From Avoscillospira_A sp052117125 (GTDB taxonomy: Bacteria; Bacillota; Clostridia; Oscillospirales; Oscillospiraceae): DNA of 64,000 nt. A model generated the notes under the pieces. It ran no database searches. It worked only from the letters and a program-made list of their open reading frames with translations, and was not told the origin of the DNA. Location: NCBI RefSeq assembly GCF_052117125.1, contig NZ_JBQKJT010000002.1:1-64000 (forward strand). The letters run 5' to 3'. Positions 36,131 to 45,218 of this stretch are shown here, one piece after another; the first letter of the stretch is position 1; the number at the start of each line of letters is the position of its first letter. The translations under genes were made by a program, and so were the position numbers.

Positions 36131-36440
36131 ACCCCTCGCCACCGGCACGTTGCGCCGCCGCTATTTCTCTGCGGCTCTGTGTGCATGGACGGTGCTGCTC
36201 TGCACAATCCCGGCCATGGCCGCCGATGATCCGCTGGCCATCATCACCAATCTGTCCGACTTTGTCTTTTCCATCATCAAGGCCGTGGGCGTTATCATCC
36301 TCGGCTGGGGCATCGTACAGGTGGGCATGAGCATCCAGTCCCACGACGCCAGCCAGCGCACCCAGGGTTTCCTGTGCCTGTTCGGTGGGTTGATGATTGC
36401 TTTTGCCAAGGAGATTCTCACCACCATCGGAGCCATCTGA
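36093..36440 (+). CDS. Maff2-family mobile element membrane protein
   Basis: A 115-aa protein with a twin hydrophobic pattern: a signal-like segment (AALCAWTVLLCTIPAMAA) and two helices (FSIIKAVGVIILGWGIVQVG, FLCLFGGLMIAFAKEIL). It matches the Maff2 proteins that lie between VirD4 and TrbL genes in CD1107-CD1115-type conjugative elements. TGGAGG ends 10 bases before the ATG. Probably a VirB2-like or pore-associated component. Confidence 0.8.
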   Translation: MKKILNIPNKTRKPLATGTLRRRYFSAALCAWTVLLCTIPAMAADDPLAIITNLSDFVFSIIKAVGVIILGWGIVQVGMSIQSHDASQRTQGFLCLFGGLMIAFAKEILTTIGAI

Positions 36441-36445
36441 CAGTT

Positions 36446-36485
36446 ACCGGCAGTTGGATTGTTGGCAGACAATCCAGCTGCCGGT
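36446..36485. repeat. 17-bp hairpin after the Maff2 gene
   Basis: ACCGGCAGTTGGATTGT (36446-36462) pairs with its complement at 36469-36485 with a single mismatch, around the loop TGGCAG. It begins 5 bases after the Maff2 stop. Only a weak T-rich run follows. It may be a terminator or the edge of the GIY-YIG insertion. Confidence 0.65.
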
Positions 36486-36589
36486 CAGAGCAGTCCAGCT
36501 TTTTGCAGCGTGTTTACTGCTGCATTGCTTTATGGTAAGATATGTCATGCAAATCCCTGTTTGCAGGTTGAATATAAGGAGTTTGTCCA

Positions 36590-37006
36590 ATGAATACATT
36601 CCAGGAAAAGTGCAATGCAGCAGTCAGCATTTGCAAGCAATTGTTAAGCACACCAAAGGTGCTCTTTCGTGAGATGAAACCATCCTCCATCCCGGAGGTT
36701 CCGGGTGTCTACGCCATTTTTAACCAAAACACAGGCGTATGCCTGTATGTCGGCAGGACAAAGAATTTACGGCAACGATTATACAACAACCATCTTATGG
36801 GGCCTACATCCAATGCCAGATTAAAAAAATATCTTATTGATGACCCTGGCGAAGAAAAAATTGTAGATTTGCCATCCGCAAAACAGTATTTAAGAGAAGA
36901 ATGTTATGTGCAATATCTTCCGGTAGAAGATATGCTCACGCGCGGGCAAATTGAAGGGATGCTTGGCTTCTTCCTGGATGTTCACTATCTATACGAAGAA
37001 CACTGA
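36590..37006 (+). CDS. GIY-YIG nuclease-domain protein
   Basis: A 138-aa protein with the GIY-YIG fold: GVYAIFNQNTGVCLYVGRT carries GVY and YVG (about residues 38-56), followed by NLRQRLYNNH with the conserved Arg. A Glu at about 120 (GQIEGMLGFF) may be the metal-binding catalytic Glu. Such small proteins include homing and repair nucleases. It starts after AAGGAG and stands between a hairpin and a strong terminator, splitting the Maff2-TrbL gene order that is normally continuous. It therefore looks like a cargo insertion with its own transcription unit. Confidence 0.75.
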   Translation: MNTFQEKCNAAVSICKQLLSTPKVLFREMKPSSIPEVPGVYAIFNQNTGVCLYVGRTKNLRQRLYNNHLMGPTSNARLKKYLIDDPGEEKIVDLPSAKQYLREECYVQYLPVEDMLTRGQIEGMLGFFLDVHYLYEEH

Positions 37007-37068
37007 CGCAAAACACCAGTAGAAATCATAACCGGAATACCAACCGAAAAGGACAAAATATTTCATCC

Positions 37069-37105
37069 AAATCTGGAAACCGCTTTCTGGTTTCCAGATT
37101 TTTTT
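37069..37105 (+). terminator. rho-independent terminator after the GIY-YIG gene
   Basis: AAATCTGGAAACC (37069-37081) pairs perfectly with GGTTTCCAGATTT (37089-37101), with a 7-base loop and a run of T. It stands 63 bases after the GIY-YIG stop and 35 bases before the TrbL start. Confidence 0.9.
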
Positions 37106-37139
37106 ATGTAAAAACACAACGAAATCGAGGTGATTTCAC

Positions 37140-37979
37140 TTGGACAACAACTGGATTGTAGAAAATCTGCAAAACGCCTTTACCACCTGGAATGACCGGC
37201 TGGAAGAGCTCTGGGGGCTGGTGACCCAGTCGCCCCAGACGTTCAAGGGCGGCGCTGTCTGGGACACCATTGTGGCCATCAACGGCGGGATGCAGGCCGT
37301 GGGTTATGGCCTGCTGGTACTGTTCTTTGCCATTGCCATTTTCAGAAGCGCCTCCAGCTTCCGGGATTTCCAACGGCCCGAGTATATGCTCCGCCACCTC
37401 ATTCATTTTGTCATGGCCAAGCTGTGCATTTCCTATGGTCTGGACTGGATGATGCAGATTTTTGCCGTCTGCAACGGCATTGTAGCCACCGCCGCAGGCA
37501 GTATCGGCGGCATAGATGGGGCCAGCGTGGCCATGCCTGCGGAGATCATCGATGCCATCGAAAGTCTCGGTTTTCTGGAGAGCATCCCATTGTGGCTGAT
37601 TACCCTGCTGGGCAGTCTCTTTATCACCGTACTGGCCTTTATCATGATTCTCACGGTCTATGGCCGGTTTTTCAAACTCTATATGTACGCCGCCCTCTCC
37701 CCCATCGCTCTGGCCTCCTTTGCCGGAGAAGCCACTTCCTTTATCGGCAAAGCCTTTCTCCGCAGCTTTATCGGGGTCTGCATGGAGGGGGCCGTCATCA
37801 TTCTGGCCTGTATCCTCTTTTCTGCCTTTGCATCGGGGGCACCGGCCATTGTGGACGAAGAAGCGTCCGTCATTACCCAGGTCTGGGCCTATCTGGCCGA
37901 GACCATTTTTAATATGCTGGTGCTGGTGGGACTGGTCAAAGCGTCCGACCGCATCGCCAAAGAAATGTTTGGAGTGTGA
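37140..37979 (+). CDS. VirB6/TrbL-like conjugal transfer protein (CD1112 type)
   Basis: A 279-aa polytopic membrane protein with about six hydrophobic segments (for example AVGYGLLVLFFAIAIF, PLWLITLLGSLFITVLAFIMILTVYG, AVIILACILFSAF). Typical start NWIVENLQNAF. TTG start, preceded by GAGGTGAT. It would form part of the inner-membrane channel of the conjugation apparatus. It lies in the expected order before PrgI and VirB4. Confidence 0.85.
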   Translation: MDNNWIVENLQNAFTTWNDRLEELWGLVTQSPQTFKGGAVWDTIVAINGGMQAVGYGLLVLFFAIAIFRSASSFRDFQRPEYMLRHLIHFVMAKLCISYGLDWMMQIFAVCNGIVATAAGSIGGIDGASVAMPAEIIDAIESLGFLESIPLWLITLLGSLFITVLAFIMILTVYGRFFKLYMYAALSPIALASFAGEATSFIGKAFLRSFIGVCMEGAVIILACILFSAFASGAPAIVDEEASVITQVWAYLAETIFNMLVLVGLVKASDRIAKEMFGV

Positions 37980-37983
37980 TTCC

Positions 37984-38331
37984 ATGGCCATCCAAGTCAA
38001 AATCAACAAGGAAATCCTGAATTATCAGGAAACTATCTTTTTCGGACTGACCATGCGGCAGTTTGTCTGTGCGGTGTTGGCTGTCGGCGCTGCCGTGGGT
38101 CTGTATATGCTGCTCAGTCCCTTTGCCGGGCGGGAGACCGTCAGCTGGGTCTGCATCCTCGGCGCATCCCCCTTTGCCATCGCCGGATTTTTTCAGTACA
38201 ACGGCATGAAGTTGGAAAAGTTTCTCTGGGCGTGGTTCAAATTCAGCTTTCTCCTCTGCAACCACCGGGTCTGGAAGTCAGAAAACCGCTATCTCGCCCA
38301 GCTACCACAAAAGGAGGGCCGAAAGAAATGA
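37984..38331 (+). CDS. PrgI-family conjugation membrane protein
   Basis: A 115-aa protein with two adjacent membrane segments at about residues 30-50 and 57-72, and the basic PrgI-type start (IQVKINKEILNYQETIFFGL). It overlaps the VirB4 start by 4 bases (ATGA), so the two are coupled. PrgI is the VirB3-like partner of the VirB4 ATPase in Gram-positive conjugation. Confidence 0.85.
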   Translation: MAIQVKINKEILNYQETIFFGLTMRQFVCAVLAVGAAVGLYMLLSPFAGRETVSWVCILGASPFAIAGFFQYNGMKLEKFLWAWFKFSFLLCNHRVWKSENRYLAQLPQKEGRKK

Positions 38332-40688
38332 TCAAACCGTTCAAGGGCAAGAACCCCAACCGTGAAAAATTCTTTATTCCCCGCAGCGTTCAGCAGTCCA
38401 TTCCCATTAAAAATGTGTATGGGGACGGTACTTTTGCTGTGGCCGGTCTCTATTCTAAAAGCTGGCGCTTCCGGGACATCAATTATGCCGTAGCCAGCCA
38501 GGAACAGCAGAAAAGTATCGTAGAGCAGTACGGCATTTTTCTCAATGCCCTGCCCGCCCGGGCCCAGGCCACCATCACGCTGGTCAATCGCGCCCTGGAC
38601 TATCGGGCATTTGAGCGGAAAAATCTGCTGCGTCTCACCGGCGGCAGCCAGGATATTTACTGCCGTGAATACAACCGCATCGTCATGGACGCCGCCGCAT
38701 CCAGCCACAATATTGTGCAGGAGAAATACGTCACCATCTCTCTGGAGCGAAAAACTATCGAAGAAGCCCAGTCCTTTTTCAGCCGCATTGGGCTGGAATT
38801 GAATAAAAACCTGTGCCGTCTGGGTTCCTCTATCCAGGATATCAGTCTGGCCGACCGAATGCGGCTGCTCCATGACTTCTTCCGACCGGAGGATACCGGC
38901 TGCTTTTCCTTTGACCTGGAGCAGATCCGGCGCAGCGGCCACGACTTCCGGGACGAGATCGCCCCGGACTGCATGACCTTCTATAAAGACCACTATGAAC
39001 TAGGAGACTGGGTTGGCCGCGTCCTGTTTCTCAAACAGTTTGCCAGTTATATCGACGATGAAATGCTGATGCAGCTGTGTGATCTGCCCTGCAATATGAT
39101 GATTTCCATTCAGATTCTGCCCATCCCCACGGACGAAGCCGCCAAAGCGATTCAGCATTGCATTATGGCCATTGAATCGGACATCAACCGCGTCGATATG
39201 CGCCACAGCGCCCAGGGCAGTCTGAACACCAGTATCCCCTACCAGCTGCGGATGGCCCGGGACGATTCTGCGGAAATGTTTGACGACCTGCACAATCGAA
39301 ATCAGGAATTGATGCTGGCCCAGGTAATCATCACCCATATGGCCGACACCATGGAACAGCTGAATCAGGACACGGCCTCGATGATGTCCATTGTGCAGGG
39401 ATTGGGATGTAAACTCTCCATCCTGAAATATCAGCAGGAGGACGGACTGAATACGGCGCTGCCCTACGGCCTGCAGCGCATTTATAATCTGCGCAGTCTC
39501 ACCACGGAAAGCGCCGCCATTTTCGTGCCGTTCCGTGCCCAGGAGCTGCAGGAGGACGGCGGCATCTACTACGGACGCAACGCCGTATCCAACAACATCA
39601 TCCTCTGCAACCGGGCAAAGCTGCAAAACAGCAACGGCTTTATCTTTGGTGTTTCCGGCTCCGGCAAATCCATGGCAGCCAAGTGGGAACAGGCCGCCGT
39701 GGCCCTCACTACAAATCATGATATTATTGTGGTAGACCCGGAACGGGAATATGGCCCCCTCATCCGTGCGCTGGGCGGCGAGGTGGTCACTATTTCTGCT
39801 TCCGGCAGCGAGGGCGGCCACATCAACGCCATGGATTTGACTGAAGGCTATAGCGAGGGTGCAAAGCCGCTGGTATTGAAATGCGATTTTGTCATGTCTC
39901 TGTTTGAGCAGCTGATGGGGCCGGGCAAGGTGGACGCCGGTGCAAAATCCATTATTGACCGCTGCATGTCCAATATCTATCGGGAATACATCAAGAGCGG
40001 CTATCGCACCCAGCCGCCGACGCTGAAAGAACTCCACGACGATCTCATGCGGCAGACGCTGCCTGCGGCCCATGAGCTGGCATTGGTGCTGGAGATGTAT
40101 TCCCACGGCAATCTGGATGTATTCGCCCATCAGACCACCATCAATACCAACAGCCGCATCCTCTGTTTTGACATTCACGATCTGGGTGAAAGCCTCAAGC
40201 CGGTGGGCCTGCTGATTATGCTGGACGCCATTTTCAACCGCGTTATTCGGAATCGCGCCCGTGGACGGTTCACCCATATCTACATTGATGAAATCTATCT
40301 GTTCTTTGCCAGCGGCTCCGGCAGCGGCCAGAGCAGCGTCAACCAGTTCAGCGGCGATTTTCTGCATAAGTGCTGGAAGCGGTTCCGCAAATACGGCGCT
40401 ATGATGACCGGCATCACCCAGAATGTGACGGAGTGTCTCCAATCGGATGTGGCCAAGTCCATGCTGTCAAACTCGGAATTTCTGCTGCTGTTCAACCAGG
40501 CCCCGCCGGACCGGGAGGAACTGGCCAAACTGCTCCGGGCTTCCGACGTACAGATGAGCTATGTGGAAAACGCCGCAGTCGGCCACGGCCTGATGCGGGT
40601 GGGTGGTACGCTGGTGCCTTTTGTCAATGAGATTCCGCAAAATACGGAACTGTACCGGCTCCTTACCACCAAACCGGGCGAGGGATAA
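38328..40688 (+). CDS. VirB4-like conjugal transfer ATPase (CD1110 type)
   Basis: A 786-aa ATPase. P-loop GVSGSGKSMAAK lies at about residue 445 and Walker B THIYIDEIYLFFA at about 645. The N-terminal TraC-type region is complete, starting MIKPFKGKNPNREKFF. The gene looks intact, in contrast to the damaged relaxase and VirD4. An open frame of 480 codons on the other strand (39000-40442) is a shadow of its codon pattern. Confidence 0.9.
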   Translation: MIKPFKGKNPNREKFFIPRSVQQSIPIKNVYGDGTFAVAGLYSKSWRFRDINYAVASQEQQKSIVEQYGIFLNALPARAQATITLVNRALDYRAFERKNLLRLTGGSQDIYCREYNRIVMDAAASSHNIVQEKYVTISLERKTIEEAQSFFSRIGLELNKNLCRLGSSIQDISLADRMRLLHDFFRPEDTGCFSFDLEQIRRSGHDFRDEIAPDCMTFYKDHYELGDWVGRVLFLKQFASYIDDEMLMQLCDLPCNMMISIQILPIPTDEAAKAIQHCIMAIESDINRVDMRHSAQGSLNTSIPYQLRMARDDSAEMFDDLHNRNQELMLAQVIITHMADTMEQLNQDTASMMSIVQGLGCKLSILKYQQEDGLNTALPYGLQRIYNLRSLTTESAAIFVPFRAQELQEDGGIYYGRNAVSNNIILCNRAKLQNSNGFIFGVSGSGKSMAAKWEQAAVALTTNHDIIVVDPEREYGPLIRALGGEVVTISASGSEGGHINAMDLTEGYSEGAKPLVLKCDFVMSLFEQLMGPGKVDAGAKSIIDRCMSNIYREYIKSGYRTQPPTLKELHDDLMRQTLPAAHELALVLEMYSHGNLDVFAHQTTINTNSRILCFDIHDLGESLKPVGLLIMLDAIFNRVIRNRARGRFTHIYIDEIYLFFASGSGSGQSSVNQFSGDFLHKCWKRFRKYGAMMTGITQNVTECLQSDVAKSMLSNSEFLLLFNQAPPDREELAKLLRASDVQMSYVENAAVGHGLMRVGGTLVPFVNEIPQNTELYRLLTTKPGEG

Positions 40689-40691
40689 GCC

Positions 40692-42887
40692 ATGGCCAAT
40701 CTGAAAGAACGGCCTGCCATGGACAAGCTCAAAGTCCGCACCGAGGGCTTCGTACCACGGCAGGCGGCAGATGTACCACGCAGAAAGCCGCAGCAGGAAG
40801 AACGCAGCGCACCGGACCAAAAAGGTCCGGTGCGCTATGCCACCGACAAAGTAGAGGATGCAGAAAAACGTGCAGCGGAAGCAGCAGGCAGCCTTGCCAT
40901 CCGAAAAGCGAAAGCCCGGTTTTTCAAGCAACGCCGACAAAACACTCCCAGTAGCTACGACACAGCACCGCCGCCTACTGTGGAATCGCCCATCCCGGCA
41001 CACGGAGAGGCACCTGTTTGGGAGCTTGTTTCCGATTCGCGCAGTACGCCGCCTGATACAAGTTATGAACACGCACTGTCTGTGTCGAATATCACTCAGA
41101 ATACACAGCGCTTTTCCACACGCTCCACCGATTTATCCACAACATATAGTGTCGAAAAATCCAAAATAACACAATATACAGAGAATCCAGTCGCAGAGCG
41201 GCGCAGACAAGCAGCCATTCAAAACACCAGGCAGGCCAGCGCTCAAAACGCTGAACAGCAAACATTTGAGACGTGGGAGCAATCTTACCGGTTGGAAGCC
41301 AGGCAGCAGAATTTCCCCACTGAAGTCAACCGGCCCACACCACCAGCAGGTCATGATCATGCCCCGTCTGTGGCCCGGCCAGCGCAGAGCAGTCCTCCAC
41401 CCTTTCAGAGCCAGAGCAGAGAGAGTCCCCTCCATTCCCCCACCGCAGACAACCGCGGCGCTCCGTACCGAATGACCACGGGTCAGACTGTTCGGACGCC
41501 GCAGCAAACAAGCAGGTTCAGGTTGGTACAGCGGCAGTCCGGCCCAAGTACCCCCCAATTTCGGCAGACGGCGGGCAGTAACTTCCGATATAAGACTGTC
41601 GCGCCAAAATTGGCCCCGTCTGCCAAAATTGGCGGCAGAGCGCCTGCAAAAAAGCTTTCCCCGGCACAGCGGGCCAAAGCCGCTGCGCGGCGGAAAGCAC
41701 AAAAGGAACTGGCAAGACGGACTGCAAAACGAACCGCCCTGGCTTCAAAAAAAGTCGGACGGATTGCTGTACGGTTGACTATGGCGGTGGGCCGAACTGT
41801 TGTAGCTGCTGTGCAGGCCCTTCTTGCTGCCAGCAGCAGTACGGTGCTGCTGATCGTGCTGCTGTGTCTCCTGGTGGTGGCCGCCATTGCCGCCTCCCCT
41901 TTTGGCATTGTTTTCTCCGGCGAGGGCTCCGCAGCAGGCGGCGTTCCGCTGTCTGTGGCCGTGGGGCAAATCAGCTTTTCTTTCAATCAGACTTTGGCTG
42001 ACCTGCAAAGCGACGAGCGCTATGATGATGTGACCGTCAGCGGCAGCGCCGCCGACTGGGTGGAAGTCGTGGCCGTCTTTGCAGTCAAAGTGACCGGCAG
42101 CAGTGAAACCAACGCCACCGATGTGGTCACATTGGACGCCAACCGTATCGACCGGCTGAAAGCGGTGTTCTGGGATATGACCACCATTTCCCAGGAAGTG
42201 CGGGAGGTGGAGGACGACAGCGGCGAAACCAGGTATGTGTTGGATATCACCATCACAGCCAAAAGCGCCGAGGATATGGCGGCAGAATACAGCTTTACAG
42301 AACAGCAACAGCAGATGCTCCAGGAGCTGCTGGCCAACCGGGCCATGCTCCAGGAACTCATTGGCAGTCTGGGACAAATCACCGCAGATGCCGAAGCTGT
42401 ACTGGGCAGTCTGCCGGAGGATTTAACGCTGGAACGGAAATCCGTTGTCCGCGCCGCCTGTTCCCTTGTCGGCAAAGTGGGATATTTCTGGGGCGGCAAA
42501 TCCCAGGTCATTGGCTGGGATTCCCGCTGGGGACAGTTGATGAAAGTTACCGCCGCAGGGAGCAGCACCACCGGCACCTACCGGCCCTACGGCCTGGATT
42601 GCAGCGGCTTTGTCTCCTGGGTGTTCTACAATGCCACCAGCGGCGAGCCGGTCATGACAGGCAGTGCAGCGATGCAGCACACCTACTGTTCCCCTATCTC
42701 CTGGAGCGAGGCCCAGCCCGGCGATCTCGTCTTCTACGCCGATGACAGCCATGTGGGCATCGTGGCCGGTCATGATGATAACGGTAATGTTCTAATCGTC
42801 CACTGCACCCCCAGCGGCGGCGTGGTTATTACCGGTCAGGAATATTTTGCAGATGTCGGCAGACCGAACTTTTATGGAGGTACCTGA
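40692..42887 (+). CDS. CD1108-type conjugation protein with NlpC/P60 peptidase domain
   Basis: A 731-aa protein. The first 350 residues are disordered and rich in Gln, Arg, Ser and Pro. A basic Lys/Arg/Ala stretch and one membrane segment follow (VLLIVLLCLLVVAAIAA, about 385-405). The C-terminal 140 residues form an NlpC/P60 wall peptidase: YGLDCSGFVSW supplies the catalytic Cys and DDSHVGIVAG the His. It would open peptidoglycan for the transfer channel (VirB1-like role). A second, degenerate copy of a 65-base part of this domain lies at 44717. Confidence 0.85.
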   Translation: MANLKERPAMDKLKVRTEGFVPRQAADVPRRKPQQEERSAPDQKGPVRYATDKVEDAEKRAAEAAGSLAIRKAKARFFKQRRQNTPSSYDTAPPPTVESPIPAHGEAPVWELVSDSRSTPPDTSYEHALSVSNITQNTQRFSTRSTDLSTTYSVEKSKITQYTENPVAERRRQAAIQNTRQASAQNAEQQTFETWEQSYRLEARQQNFPTEVNRPTPPAGHDHAPSVARPAQSSPPPFQSQSRESPLHSPTADNRGAPYRMTTGQTVRTPQQTSRFRLVQRQSGPSTPQFRQTAGSNFRYKTVAPKLAPSAKIGGRAPAKKLSPAQRAKAAARRKAQKELARRTAKRTALASKKVGRIAVRLTMAVGRTVVAAVQALLAASSSTVLLIVLLCLLVVAAIAASPFGIVFSGEGSAAGGVPLSVAVGQISFSFNQTLADLQSDERYDDVTVSGSAADWVEVVAVFAVKVTGSSETNATDVVTLDANRIDRLKAVFWDMTTISQEVREVEDDSGETRYVLDITITAKSAEDMAAEYSFTEQQQQMLQELLANRAMLQELIGSLGQITADAEAVLGSLPEDLTLERKSVVRAACSLVGKVGYFWGGKSQVIGWDSRWGQLMKVTAAGSSTTGTYRPYGLDCSGFVSWVFYNATSGEPVMTGSAAMQHTYCSPISWSEAQPGDLVFYADDSHVGIVAGHDDNGNVLIVHCTPSGGVVITGQEYFADVGRPNFYGGT

Positions 42888-43096
42888 TGGAATTGTTAGA
42901 GTTATTGGCCCGGCAGAAGCATTGCAATTATATTTCCGATCTGCGCTTCCTGCCTAAAACCAGCCTGTATTTTCCGCAGCTGCGGGATGTTGCCCTTGCC
43001 GCTTTTTCAGAGCGGGAGTGGGTGGAGGCCGCATGGTATGTACGCGGAAAGATTACACATTCTGCGGCGCAGGCCAGAGCATGTCTGATTGCCTGA
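42887..43096 (+). CDS. small protein at the end of the conjugation operon
   Basis: A 69-aa protein (MELLELLARQKHCNYISDL at the start) whose ATG overlaps the TGA of the preceding gene. No family recognised. Coupled translation, GC content and codon use match the conjugation genes, so it is probably a real accessory gene of the element. Confidence 0.6.
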   Translation: MELLELLARQKHCNYISDLRFLPKTSLYFPQLRDVALAAFSEREWVEAAWYVRGKITHSAAQARACLIA

Positions 43097-43135
43097 TAAA
43101 TTAAGCTCTGCATTGGACTGACTATATACACTGCA

Positions 43136-43184
43136 CCGGCAAGGAAACCATAAATCTGTAGTTTCCTTGCCGGCGCGTTTCTTT
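43136..43184 (+). terminator. terminator of the conjugation operon
   Basis: CCGGCAAGGAAAC (43136-43148) pairs perfectly with GTTTCCTTGCCGG (43161-43173), followed by CGCGTTTCTTTT. It stands 40 bases after the stop at 43096 and before the convergent subtilase gene. Confidence 0.88.
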
Positions 43185-43272
43185 TGTAAATTGGAACGTT
43201 ATTTTGCCAAAGCATATGTTAAATTGTCTAGAAAACCTTTTATCATACGGTATACATACAATTTTTATATAC

Positions 43273-44529
43273 TCAGCTATTCTTTAAAAGATTAACAGTT
43301 TCAGCTGGATTTACAATAGGCCCCAGTTGGTACATACTATTATCGTGTTCAATCTCATGATACACAGCGGTAGACATGACGGCCTCCAAAAACTCATTTG
43401 GTGTCAAGTCAGACTTTACTTGACAGCACAAAGCATAAAGTCCTGCCAACCACGGAACCGCCCAGCTCAAACCGCCTTCATGAGCAATCTGATATTCTCT
43501 AGGGCCTGCGGCGTCTGCAAGTGTTCTGGAATCCATGGGGACGAAAATGGCGTTGGTAAACCGCGCTGGATTGGCAAAAAAGTTTTCCGCATACCAGTCA
43601 GATGGATAATAAGATTGAATATTGTCAGGGTCTGACCAGTAGTCTCTGCCTAAACCGCAGATATCTATATCATAAAATTCCCCAAGAGATGTAGTAATTA
43701 CAAAAATATTGTCCCTGTCGGCCCGTTCAATTGCATCCATCAGCTCTTCATAACCATTGTCCTCTGGAGAATATCCCCTTGAAATCGATATGACCCGGAT
43801 TTTGGAGTCACTCGGTAAATTCTTATTCAGTTCAATGATCCGCAAGATGCAGTCAGCAATAATAGATGCATCAAACTCTTCATAATTCTCTCCATAATGG
43901 CCAAACGTACTGGCAATATAGTAGAGTTTGGCATCCGGTGCTACCCCAATGTCTTTGCCAACGGCCAAACTGGCTACGGCTCCGCCATGTATTTGCGCAA
44001 AACTGTCGTGGCTATGGATTTTTTCGTATAGCATTAGATTATCTTCATACTGTTCATGCGTCAGTAATAATGCCTGATCGATAATTGCAATACCAATCCC
44101 CGCCCCGGTAATACCATCTTCATGGAGGGCACGAATCCCCAGGCCCGGATTTTTATTAAATTCAAGAATTGCATCGGGGTCAAATCCCGACGGCAATTCA
44201 TCCGGCCAAATTGTTGTGTTGGTAAAAGAAATATCTTCTAAATTTGTTATGGCGCTAATATTCATATCAGATACGTCGCACCAACGCATATCATATACGG
44301 AGCTTTCTGAACTGCTTTCATTGTATTGGTTGACCAAATCTGCCGGATTCTCACGTGTTACAAAGCATGGCTGTTCTCCATTCACAGATTCCAGATCAGC
44401 AAGAAGCGTAACATAGCGGTCTTCCTCCGTGTAGGCGTGTGCGCTATAATCCGGTGGAACATACCGTTCCACTTGGCATCCTGACAACAACATTGCTAAA
44501 GCAAGTAAGAACAATACTATTTTTTTCAT
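43273..44529 (-). CDS. subtilisin-like (S8) serine protease lipoprotein
   Basis: A 418-aa protein. Lipoprotein signal with lipobox LLSGC (Cys18). The S8 triad is recognisable: Asp in GIAIIDQALLL (about 150), His in IHGGAVASLAVG (about 182) and Ser in GLSWAVPWLAGLYAL (about 360), where the classic GTSxAxP is GLSWAVP. The N-terminal region (about 85-130) looks LRR-like. It is predicted to be exported and lipid-anchored. It has its own transcription unit convergent with the conjugation operon, so it is probably cargo. Substrate unknown. Confidence 0.82.
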   Translation of the reverse strand: MKKIVLFLLALAMLLSGCQVERYVPPDYSAHAYTEEDRYVTLLADLESVNGEQPCFVTRENPADLVNQYNESSSESSVYDMRWCDVSDMNISAITNLEDISFTNTTIWPDELPSGFDPDAILEFNKNPGLGIRALHEDGITGAGIGIAIIDQALLLTHEQYEDNLMLYEKIHSHDSFAQIHGGAVASLAVGKDIGVAPDAKLYYIASTFGHYGENYEEFDASIIADCILRIIELNKNLPSDSKIRVISISRGYSPEDNGYEELMDAIERADRDNIFVITTSLGEFYDIDICGLGRDYWSDPDNIQSYYPSDWYAENFFANPARFTNAIFVPMDSRTLADAAGPREYQIAHEGGLSWAVPWLAGLYALCCQVKSDLTPNEFLEAVMSTAVYHEIEHDNSMYQLGPIVNPAETVNLLKNS

Positions 44530-44900
44530 ACAGTTCCGCCTTCTTTATATTCTAAGTATTTGGAAGAATGTATTTTTTGTTGTCACTAAGTTTATTTTAT
44601 TTTTTTATACATGTCAATCTATTGATACAAAATTGATTTGCAGAATCGATATCAACCGACCTCTATCACCCACGTTAAGTCCCCTCGTTGCAAGGAAATC
44701 AGTTACTCTTATATTGGCACAACATACCCACTGTACCACCATCATCTGGAGCGAGGCCCAGGTCGTCTTTTATGCCGATTTTAAAGCTTTGTATTAAGCA
44801 GACCATAGATGCCGCACCGGAAGGGAGCACACATTGGCGCTTCCCTCCCAGTGCTTTTCTTTTTCCCTATCTTTGCGTAAGTTGAAAAAAGGCAGATACT
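44530..44900. pseudogene. gap with a CD1108-type NlpC/P60 gene fragment
   Basis: The stretch 44717-44781 resembles part of the gene at 40692 (its bases around 42678-42745). Both share CTGGAGCGAGGCCCAG and TCGTCTT(C/T)TA(C/T)GCCGAT, but about 10 bases are missing between these blocks in this copy. It is a remnant of a second peptidase gene or of an internal duplication. Near 44815-44865 a GC-rich hairpin followed by TTTTCTTTTT may act as a terminator. The start of the gap (about 44535-44640) is AT-rich and should hold the promoter of the subtilase gene. Confidence 0.6.
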
Positions 44901-45218
44901 ATGGGCATGAGACGCTTCAACTATGAAAAGAAAATTTCGATCATGCTGAACGATGAATCTGTGCTAAAACTATTCGAAGATTATCTGCGTGACAATCAAG
45001 ATATAGAAGTGGTGCAAACAAGCCACGAAAAATCTCTGATGCTTTGGGATAATGCTGCAAAAAATTGGTGCGAGGTAGTTTGCTGCCCCACGCCAGAGAG
45101 TTTATTTGAAAAGCTGCTGGAGTCAGCCTGCTGTTATAAGGAAGATTTTAACTCTAAAGATCAGCAGCAGATCGCACGGATACGGGTGTACCTACGTCGA
45201 AAAGAGGAATTGCTGTAA
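44901..45218 (+). CDS. 105-aa protein of unknown function
   Basis: A small soluble protein, mixed helical with conserved-looking Cys and Trp residues (NWCEVVCCPTPESLFEKLLESACCYK). ATG at 44901 follows AAAAAGGC; a second in-frame ATG lies at 44907. No family recognised. Codon use is intermediate between the GC-rich conjugation genes and the AT-rich genes that follow. Confidence 0.5.
   Translation: MGMRRFNYEKKISIMLNDESVLKLFEDYLRDNQDIEVVQTSHEKSLMLWDNAAKNWCEVVCCPTPESLFEKLLESACCYKEDFNSKDQQQIARIRVYLRRKEELL

Noticed and set aside
34802..36148. 448-codon open frame on the minus strand across virD4
   Set aside because: It is a codon-pattern shadow of the GC-rich VirD4 gene; the plus frame has clear motifs (GGSGSGKT) and the minus frame has none.
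37104..38009. 301-codon open frame on the minus strand across trbL
   Set aside because: Shadow of a polytopic membrane protein gene; no ribosome site, no recognisable product.
39000..40442. 480-codon open frame on the minus strand across virB4
   Set aside because: Antisense of an intact VirB4 with P-loop and Walker B; the product is low-complexity His/Gln-rich with no domain.
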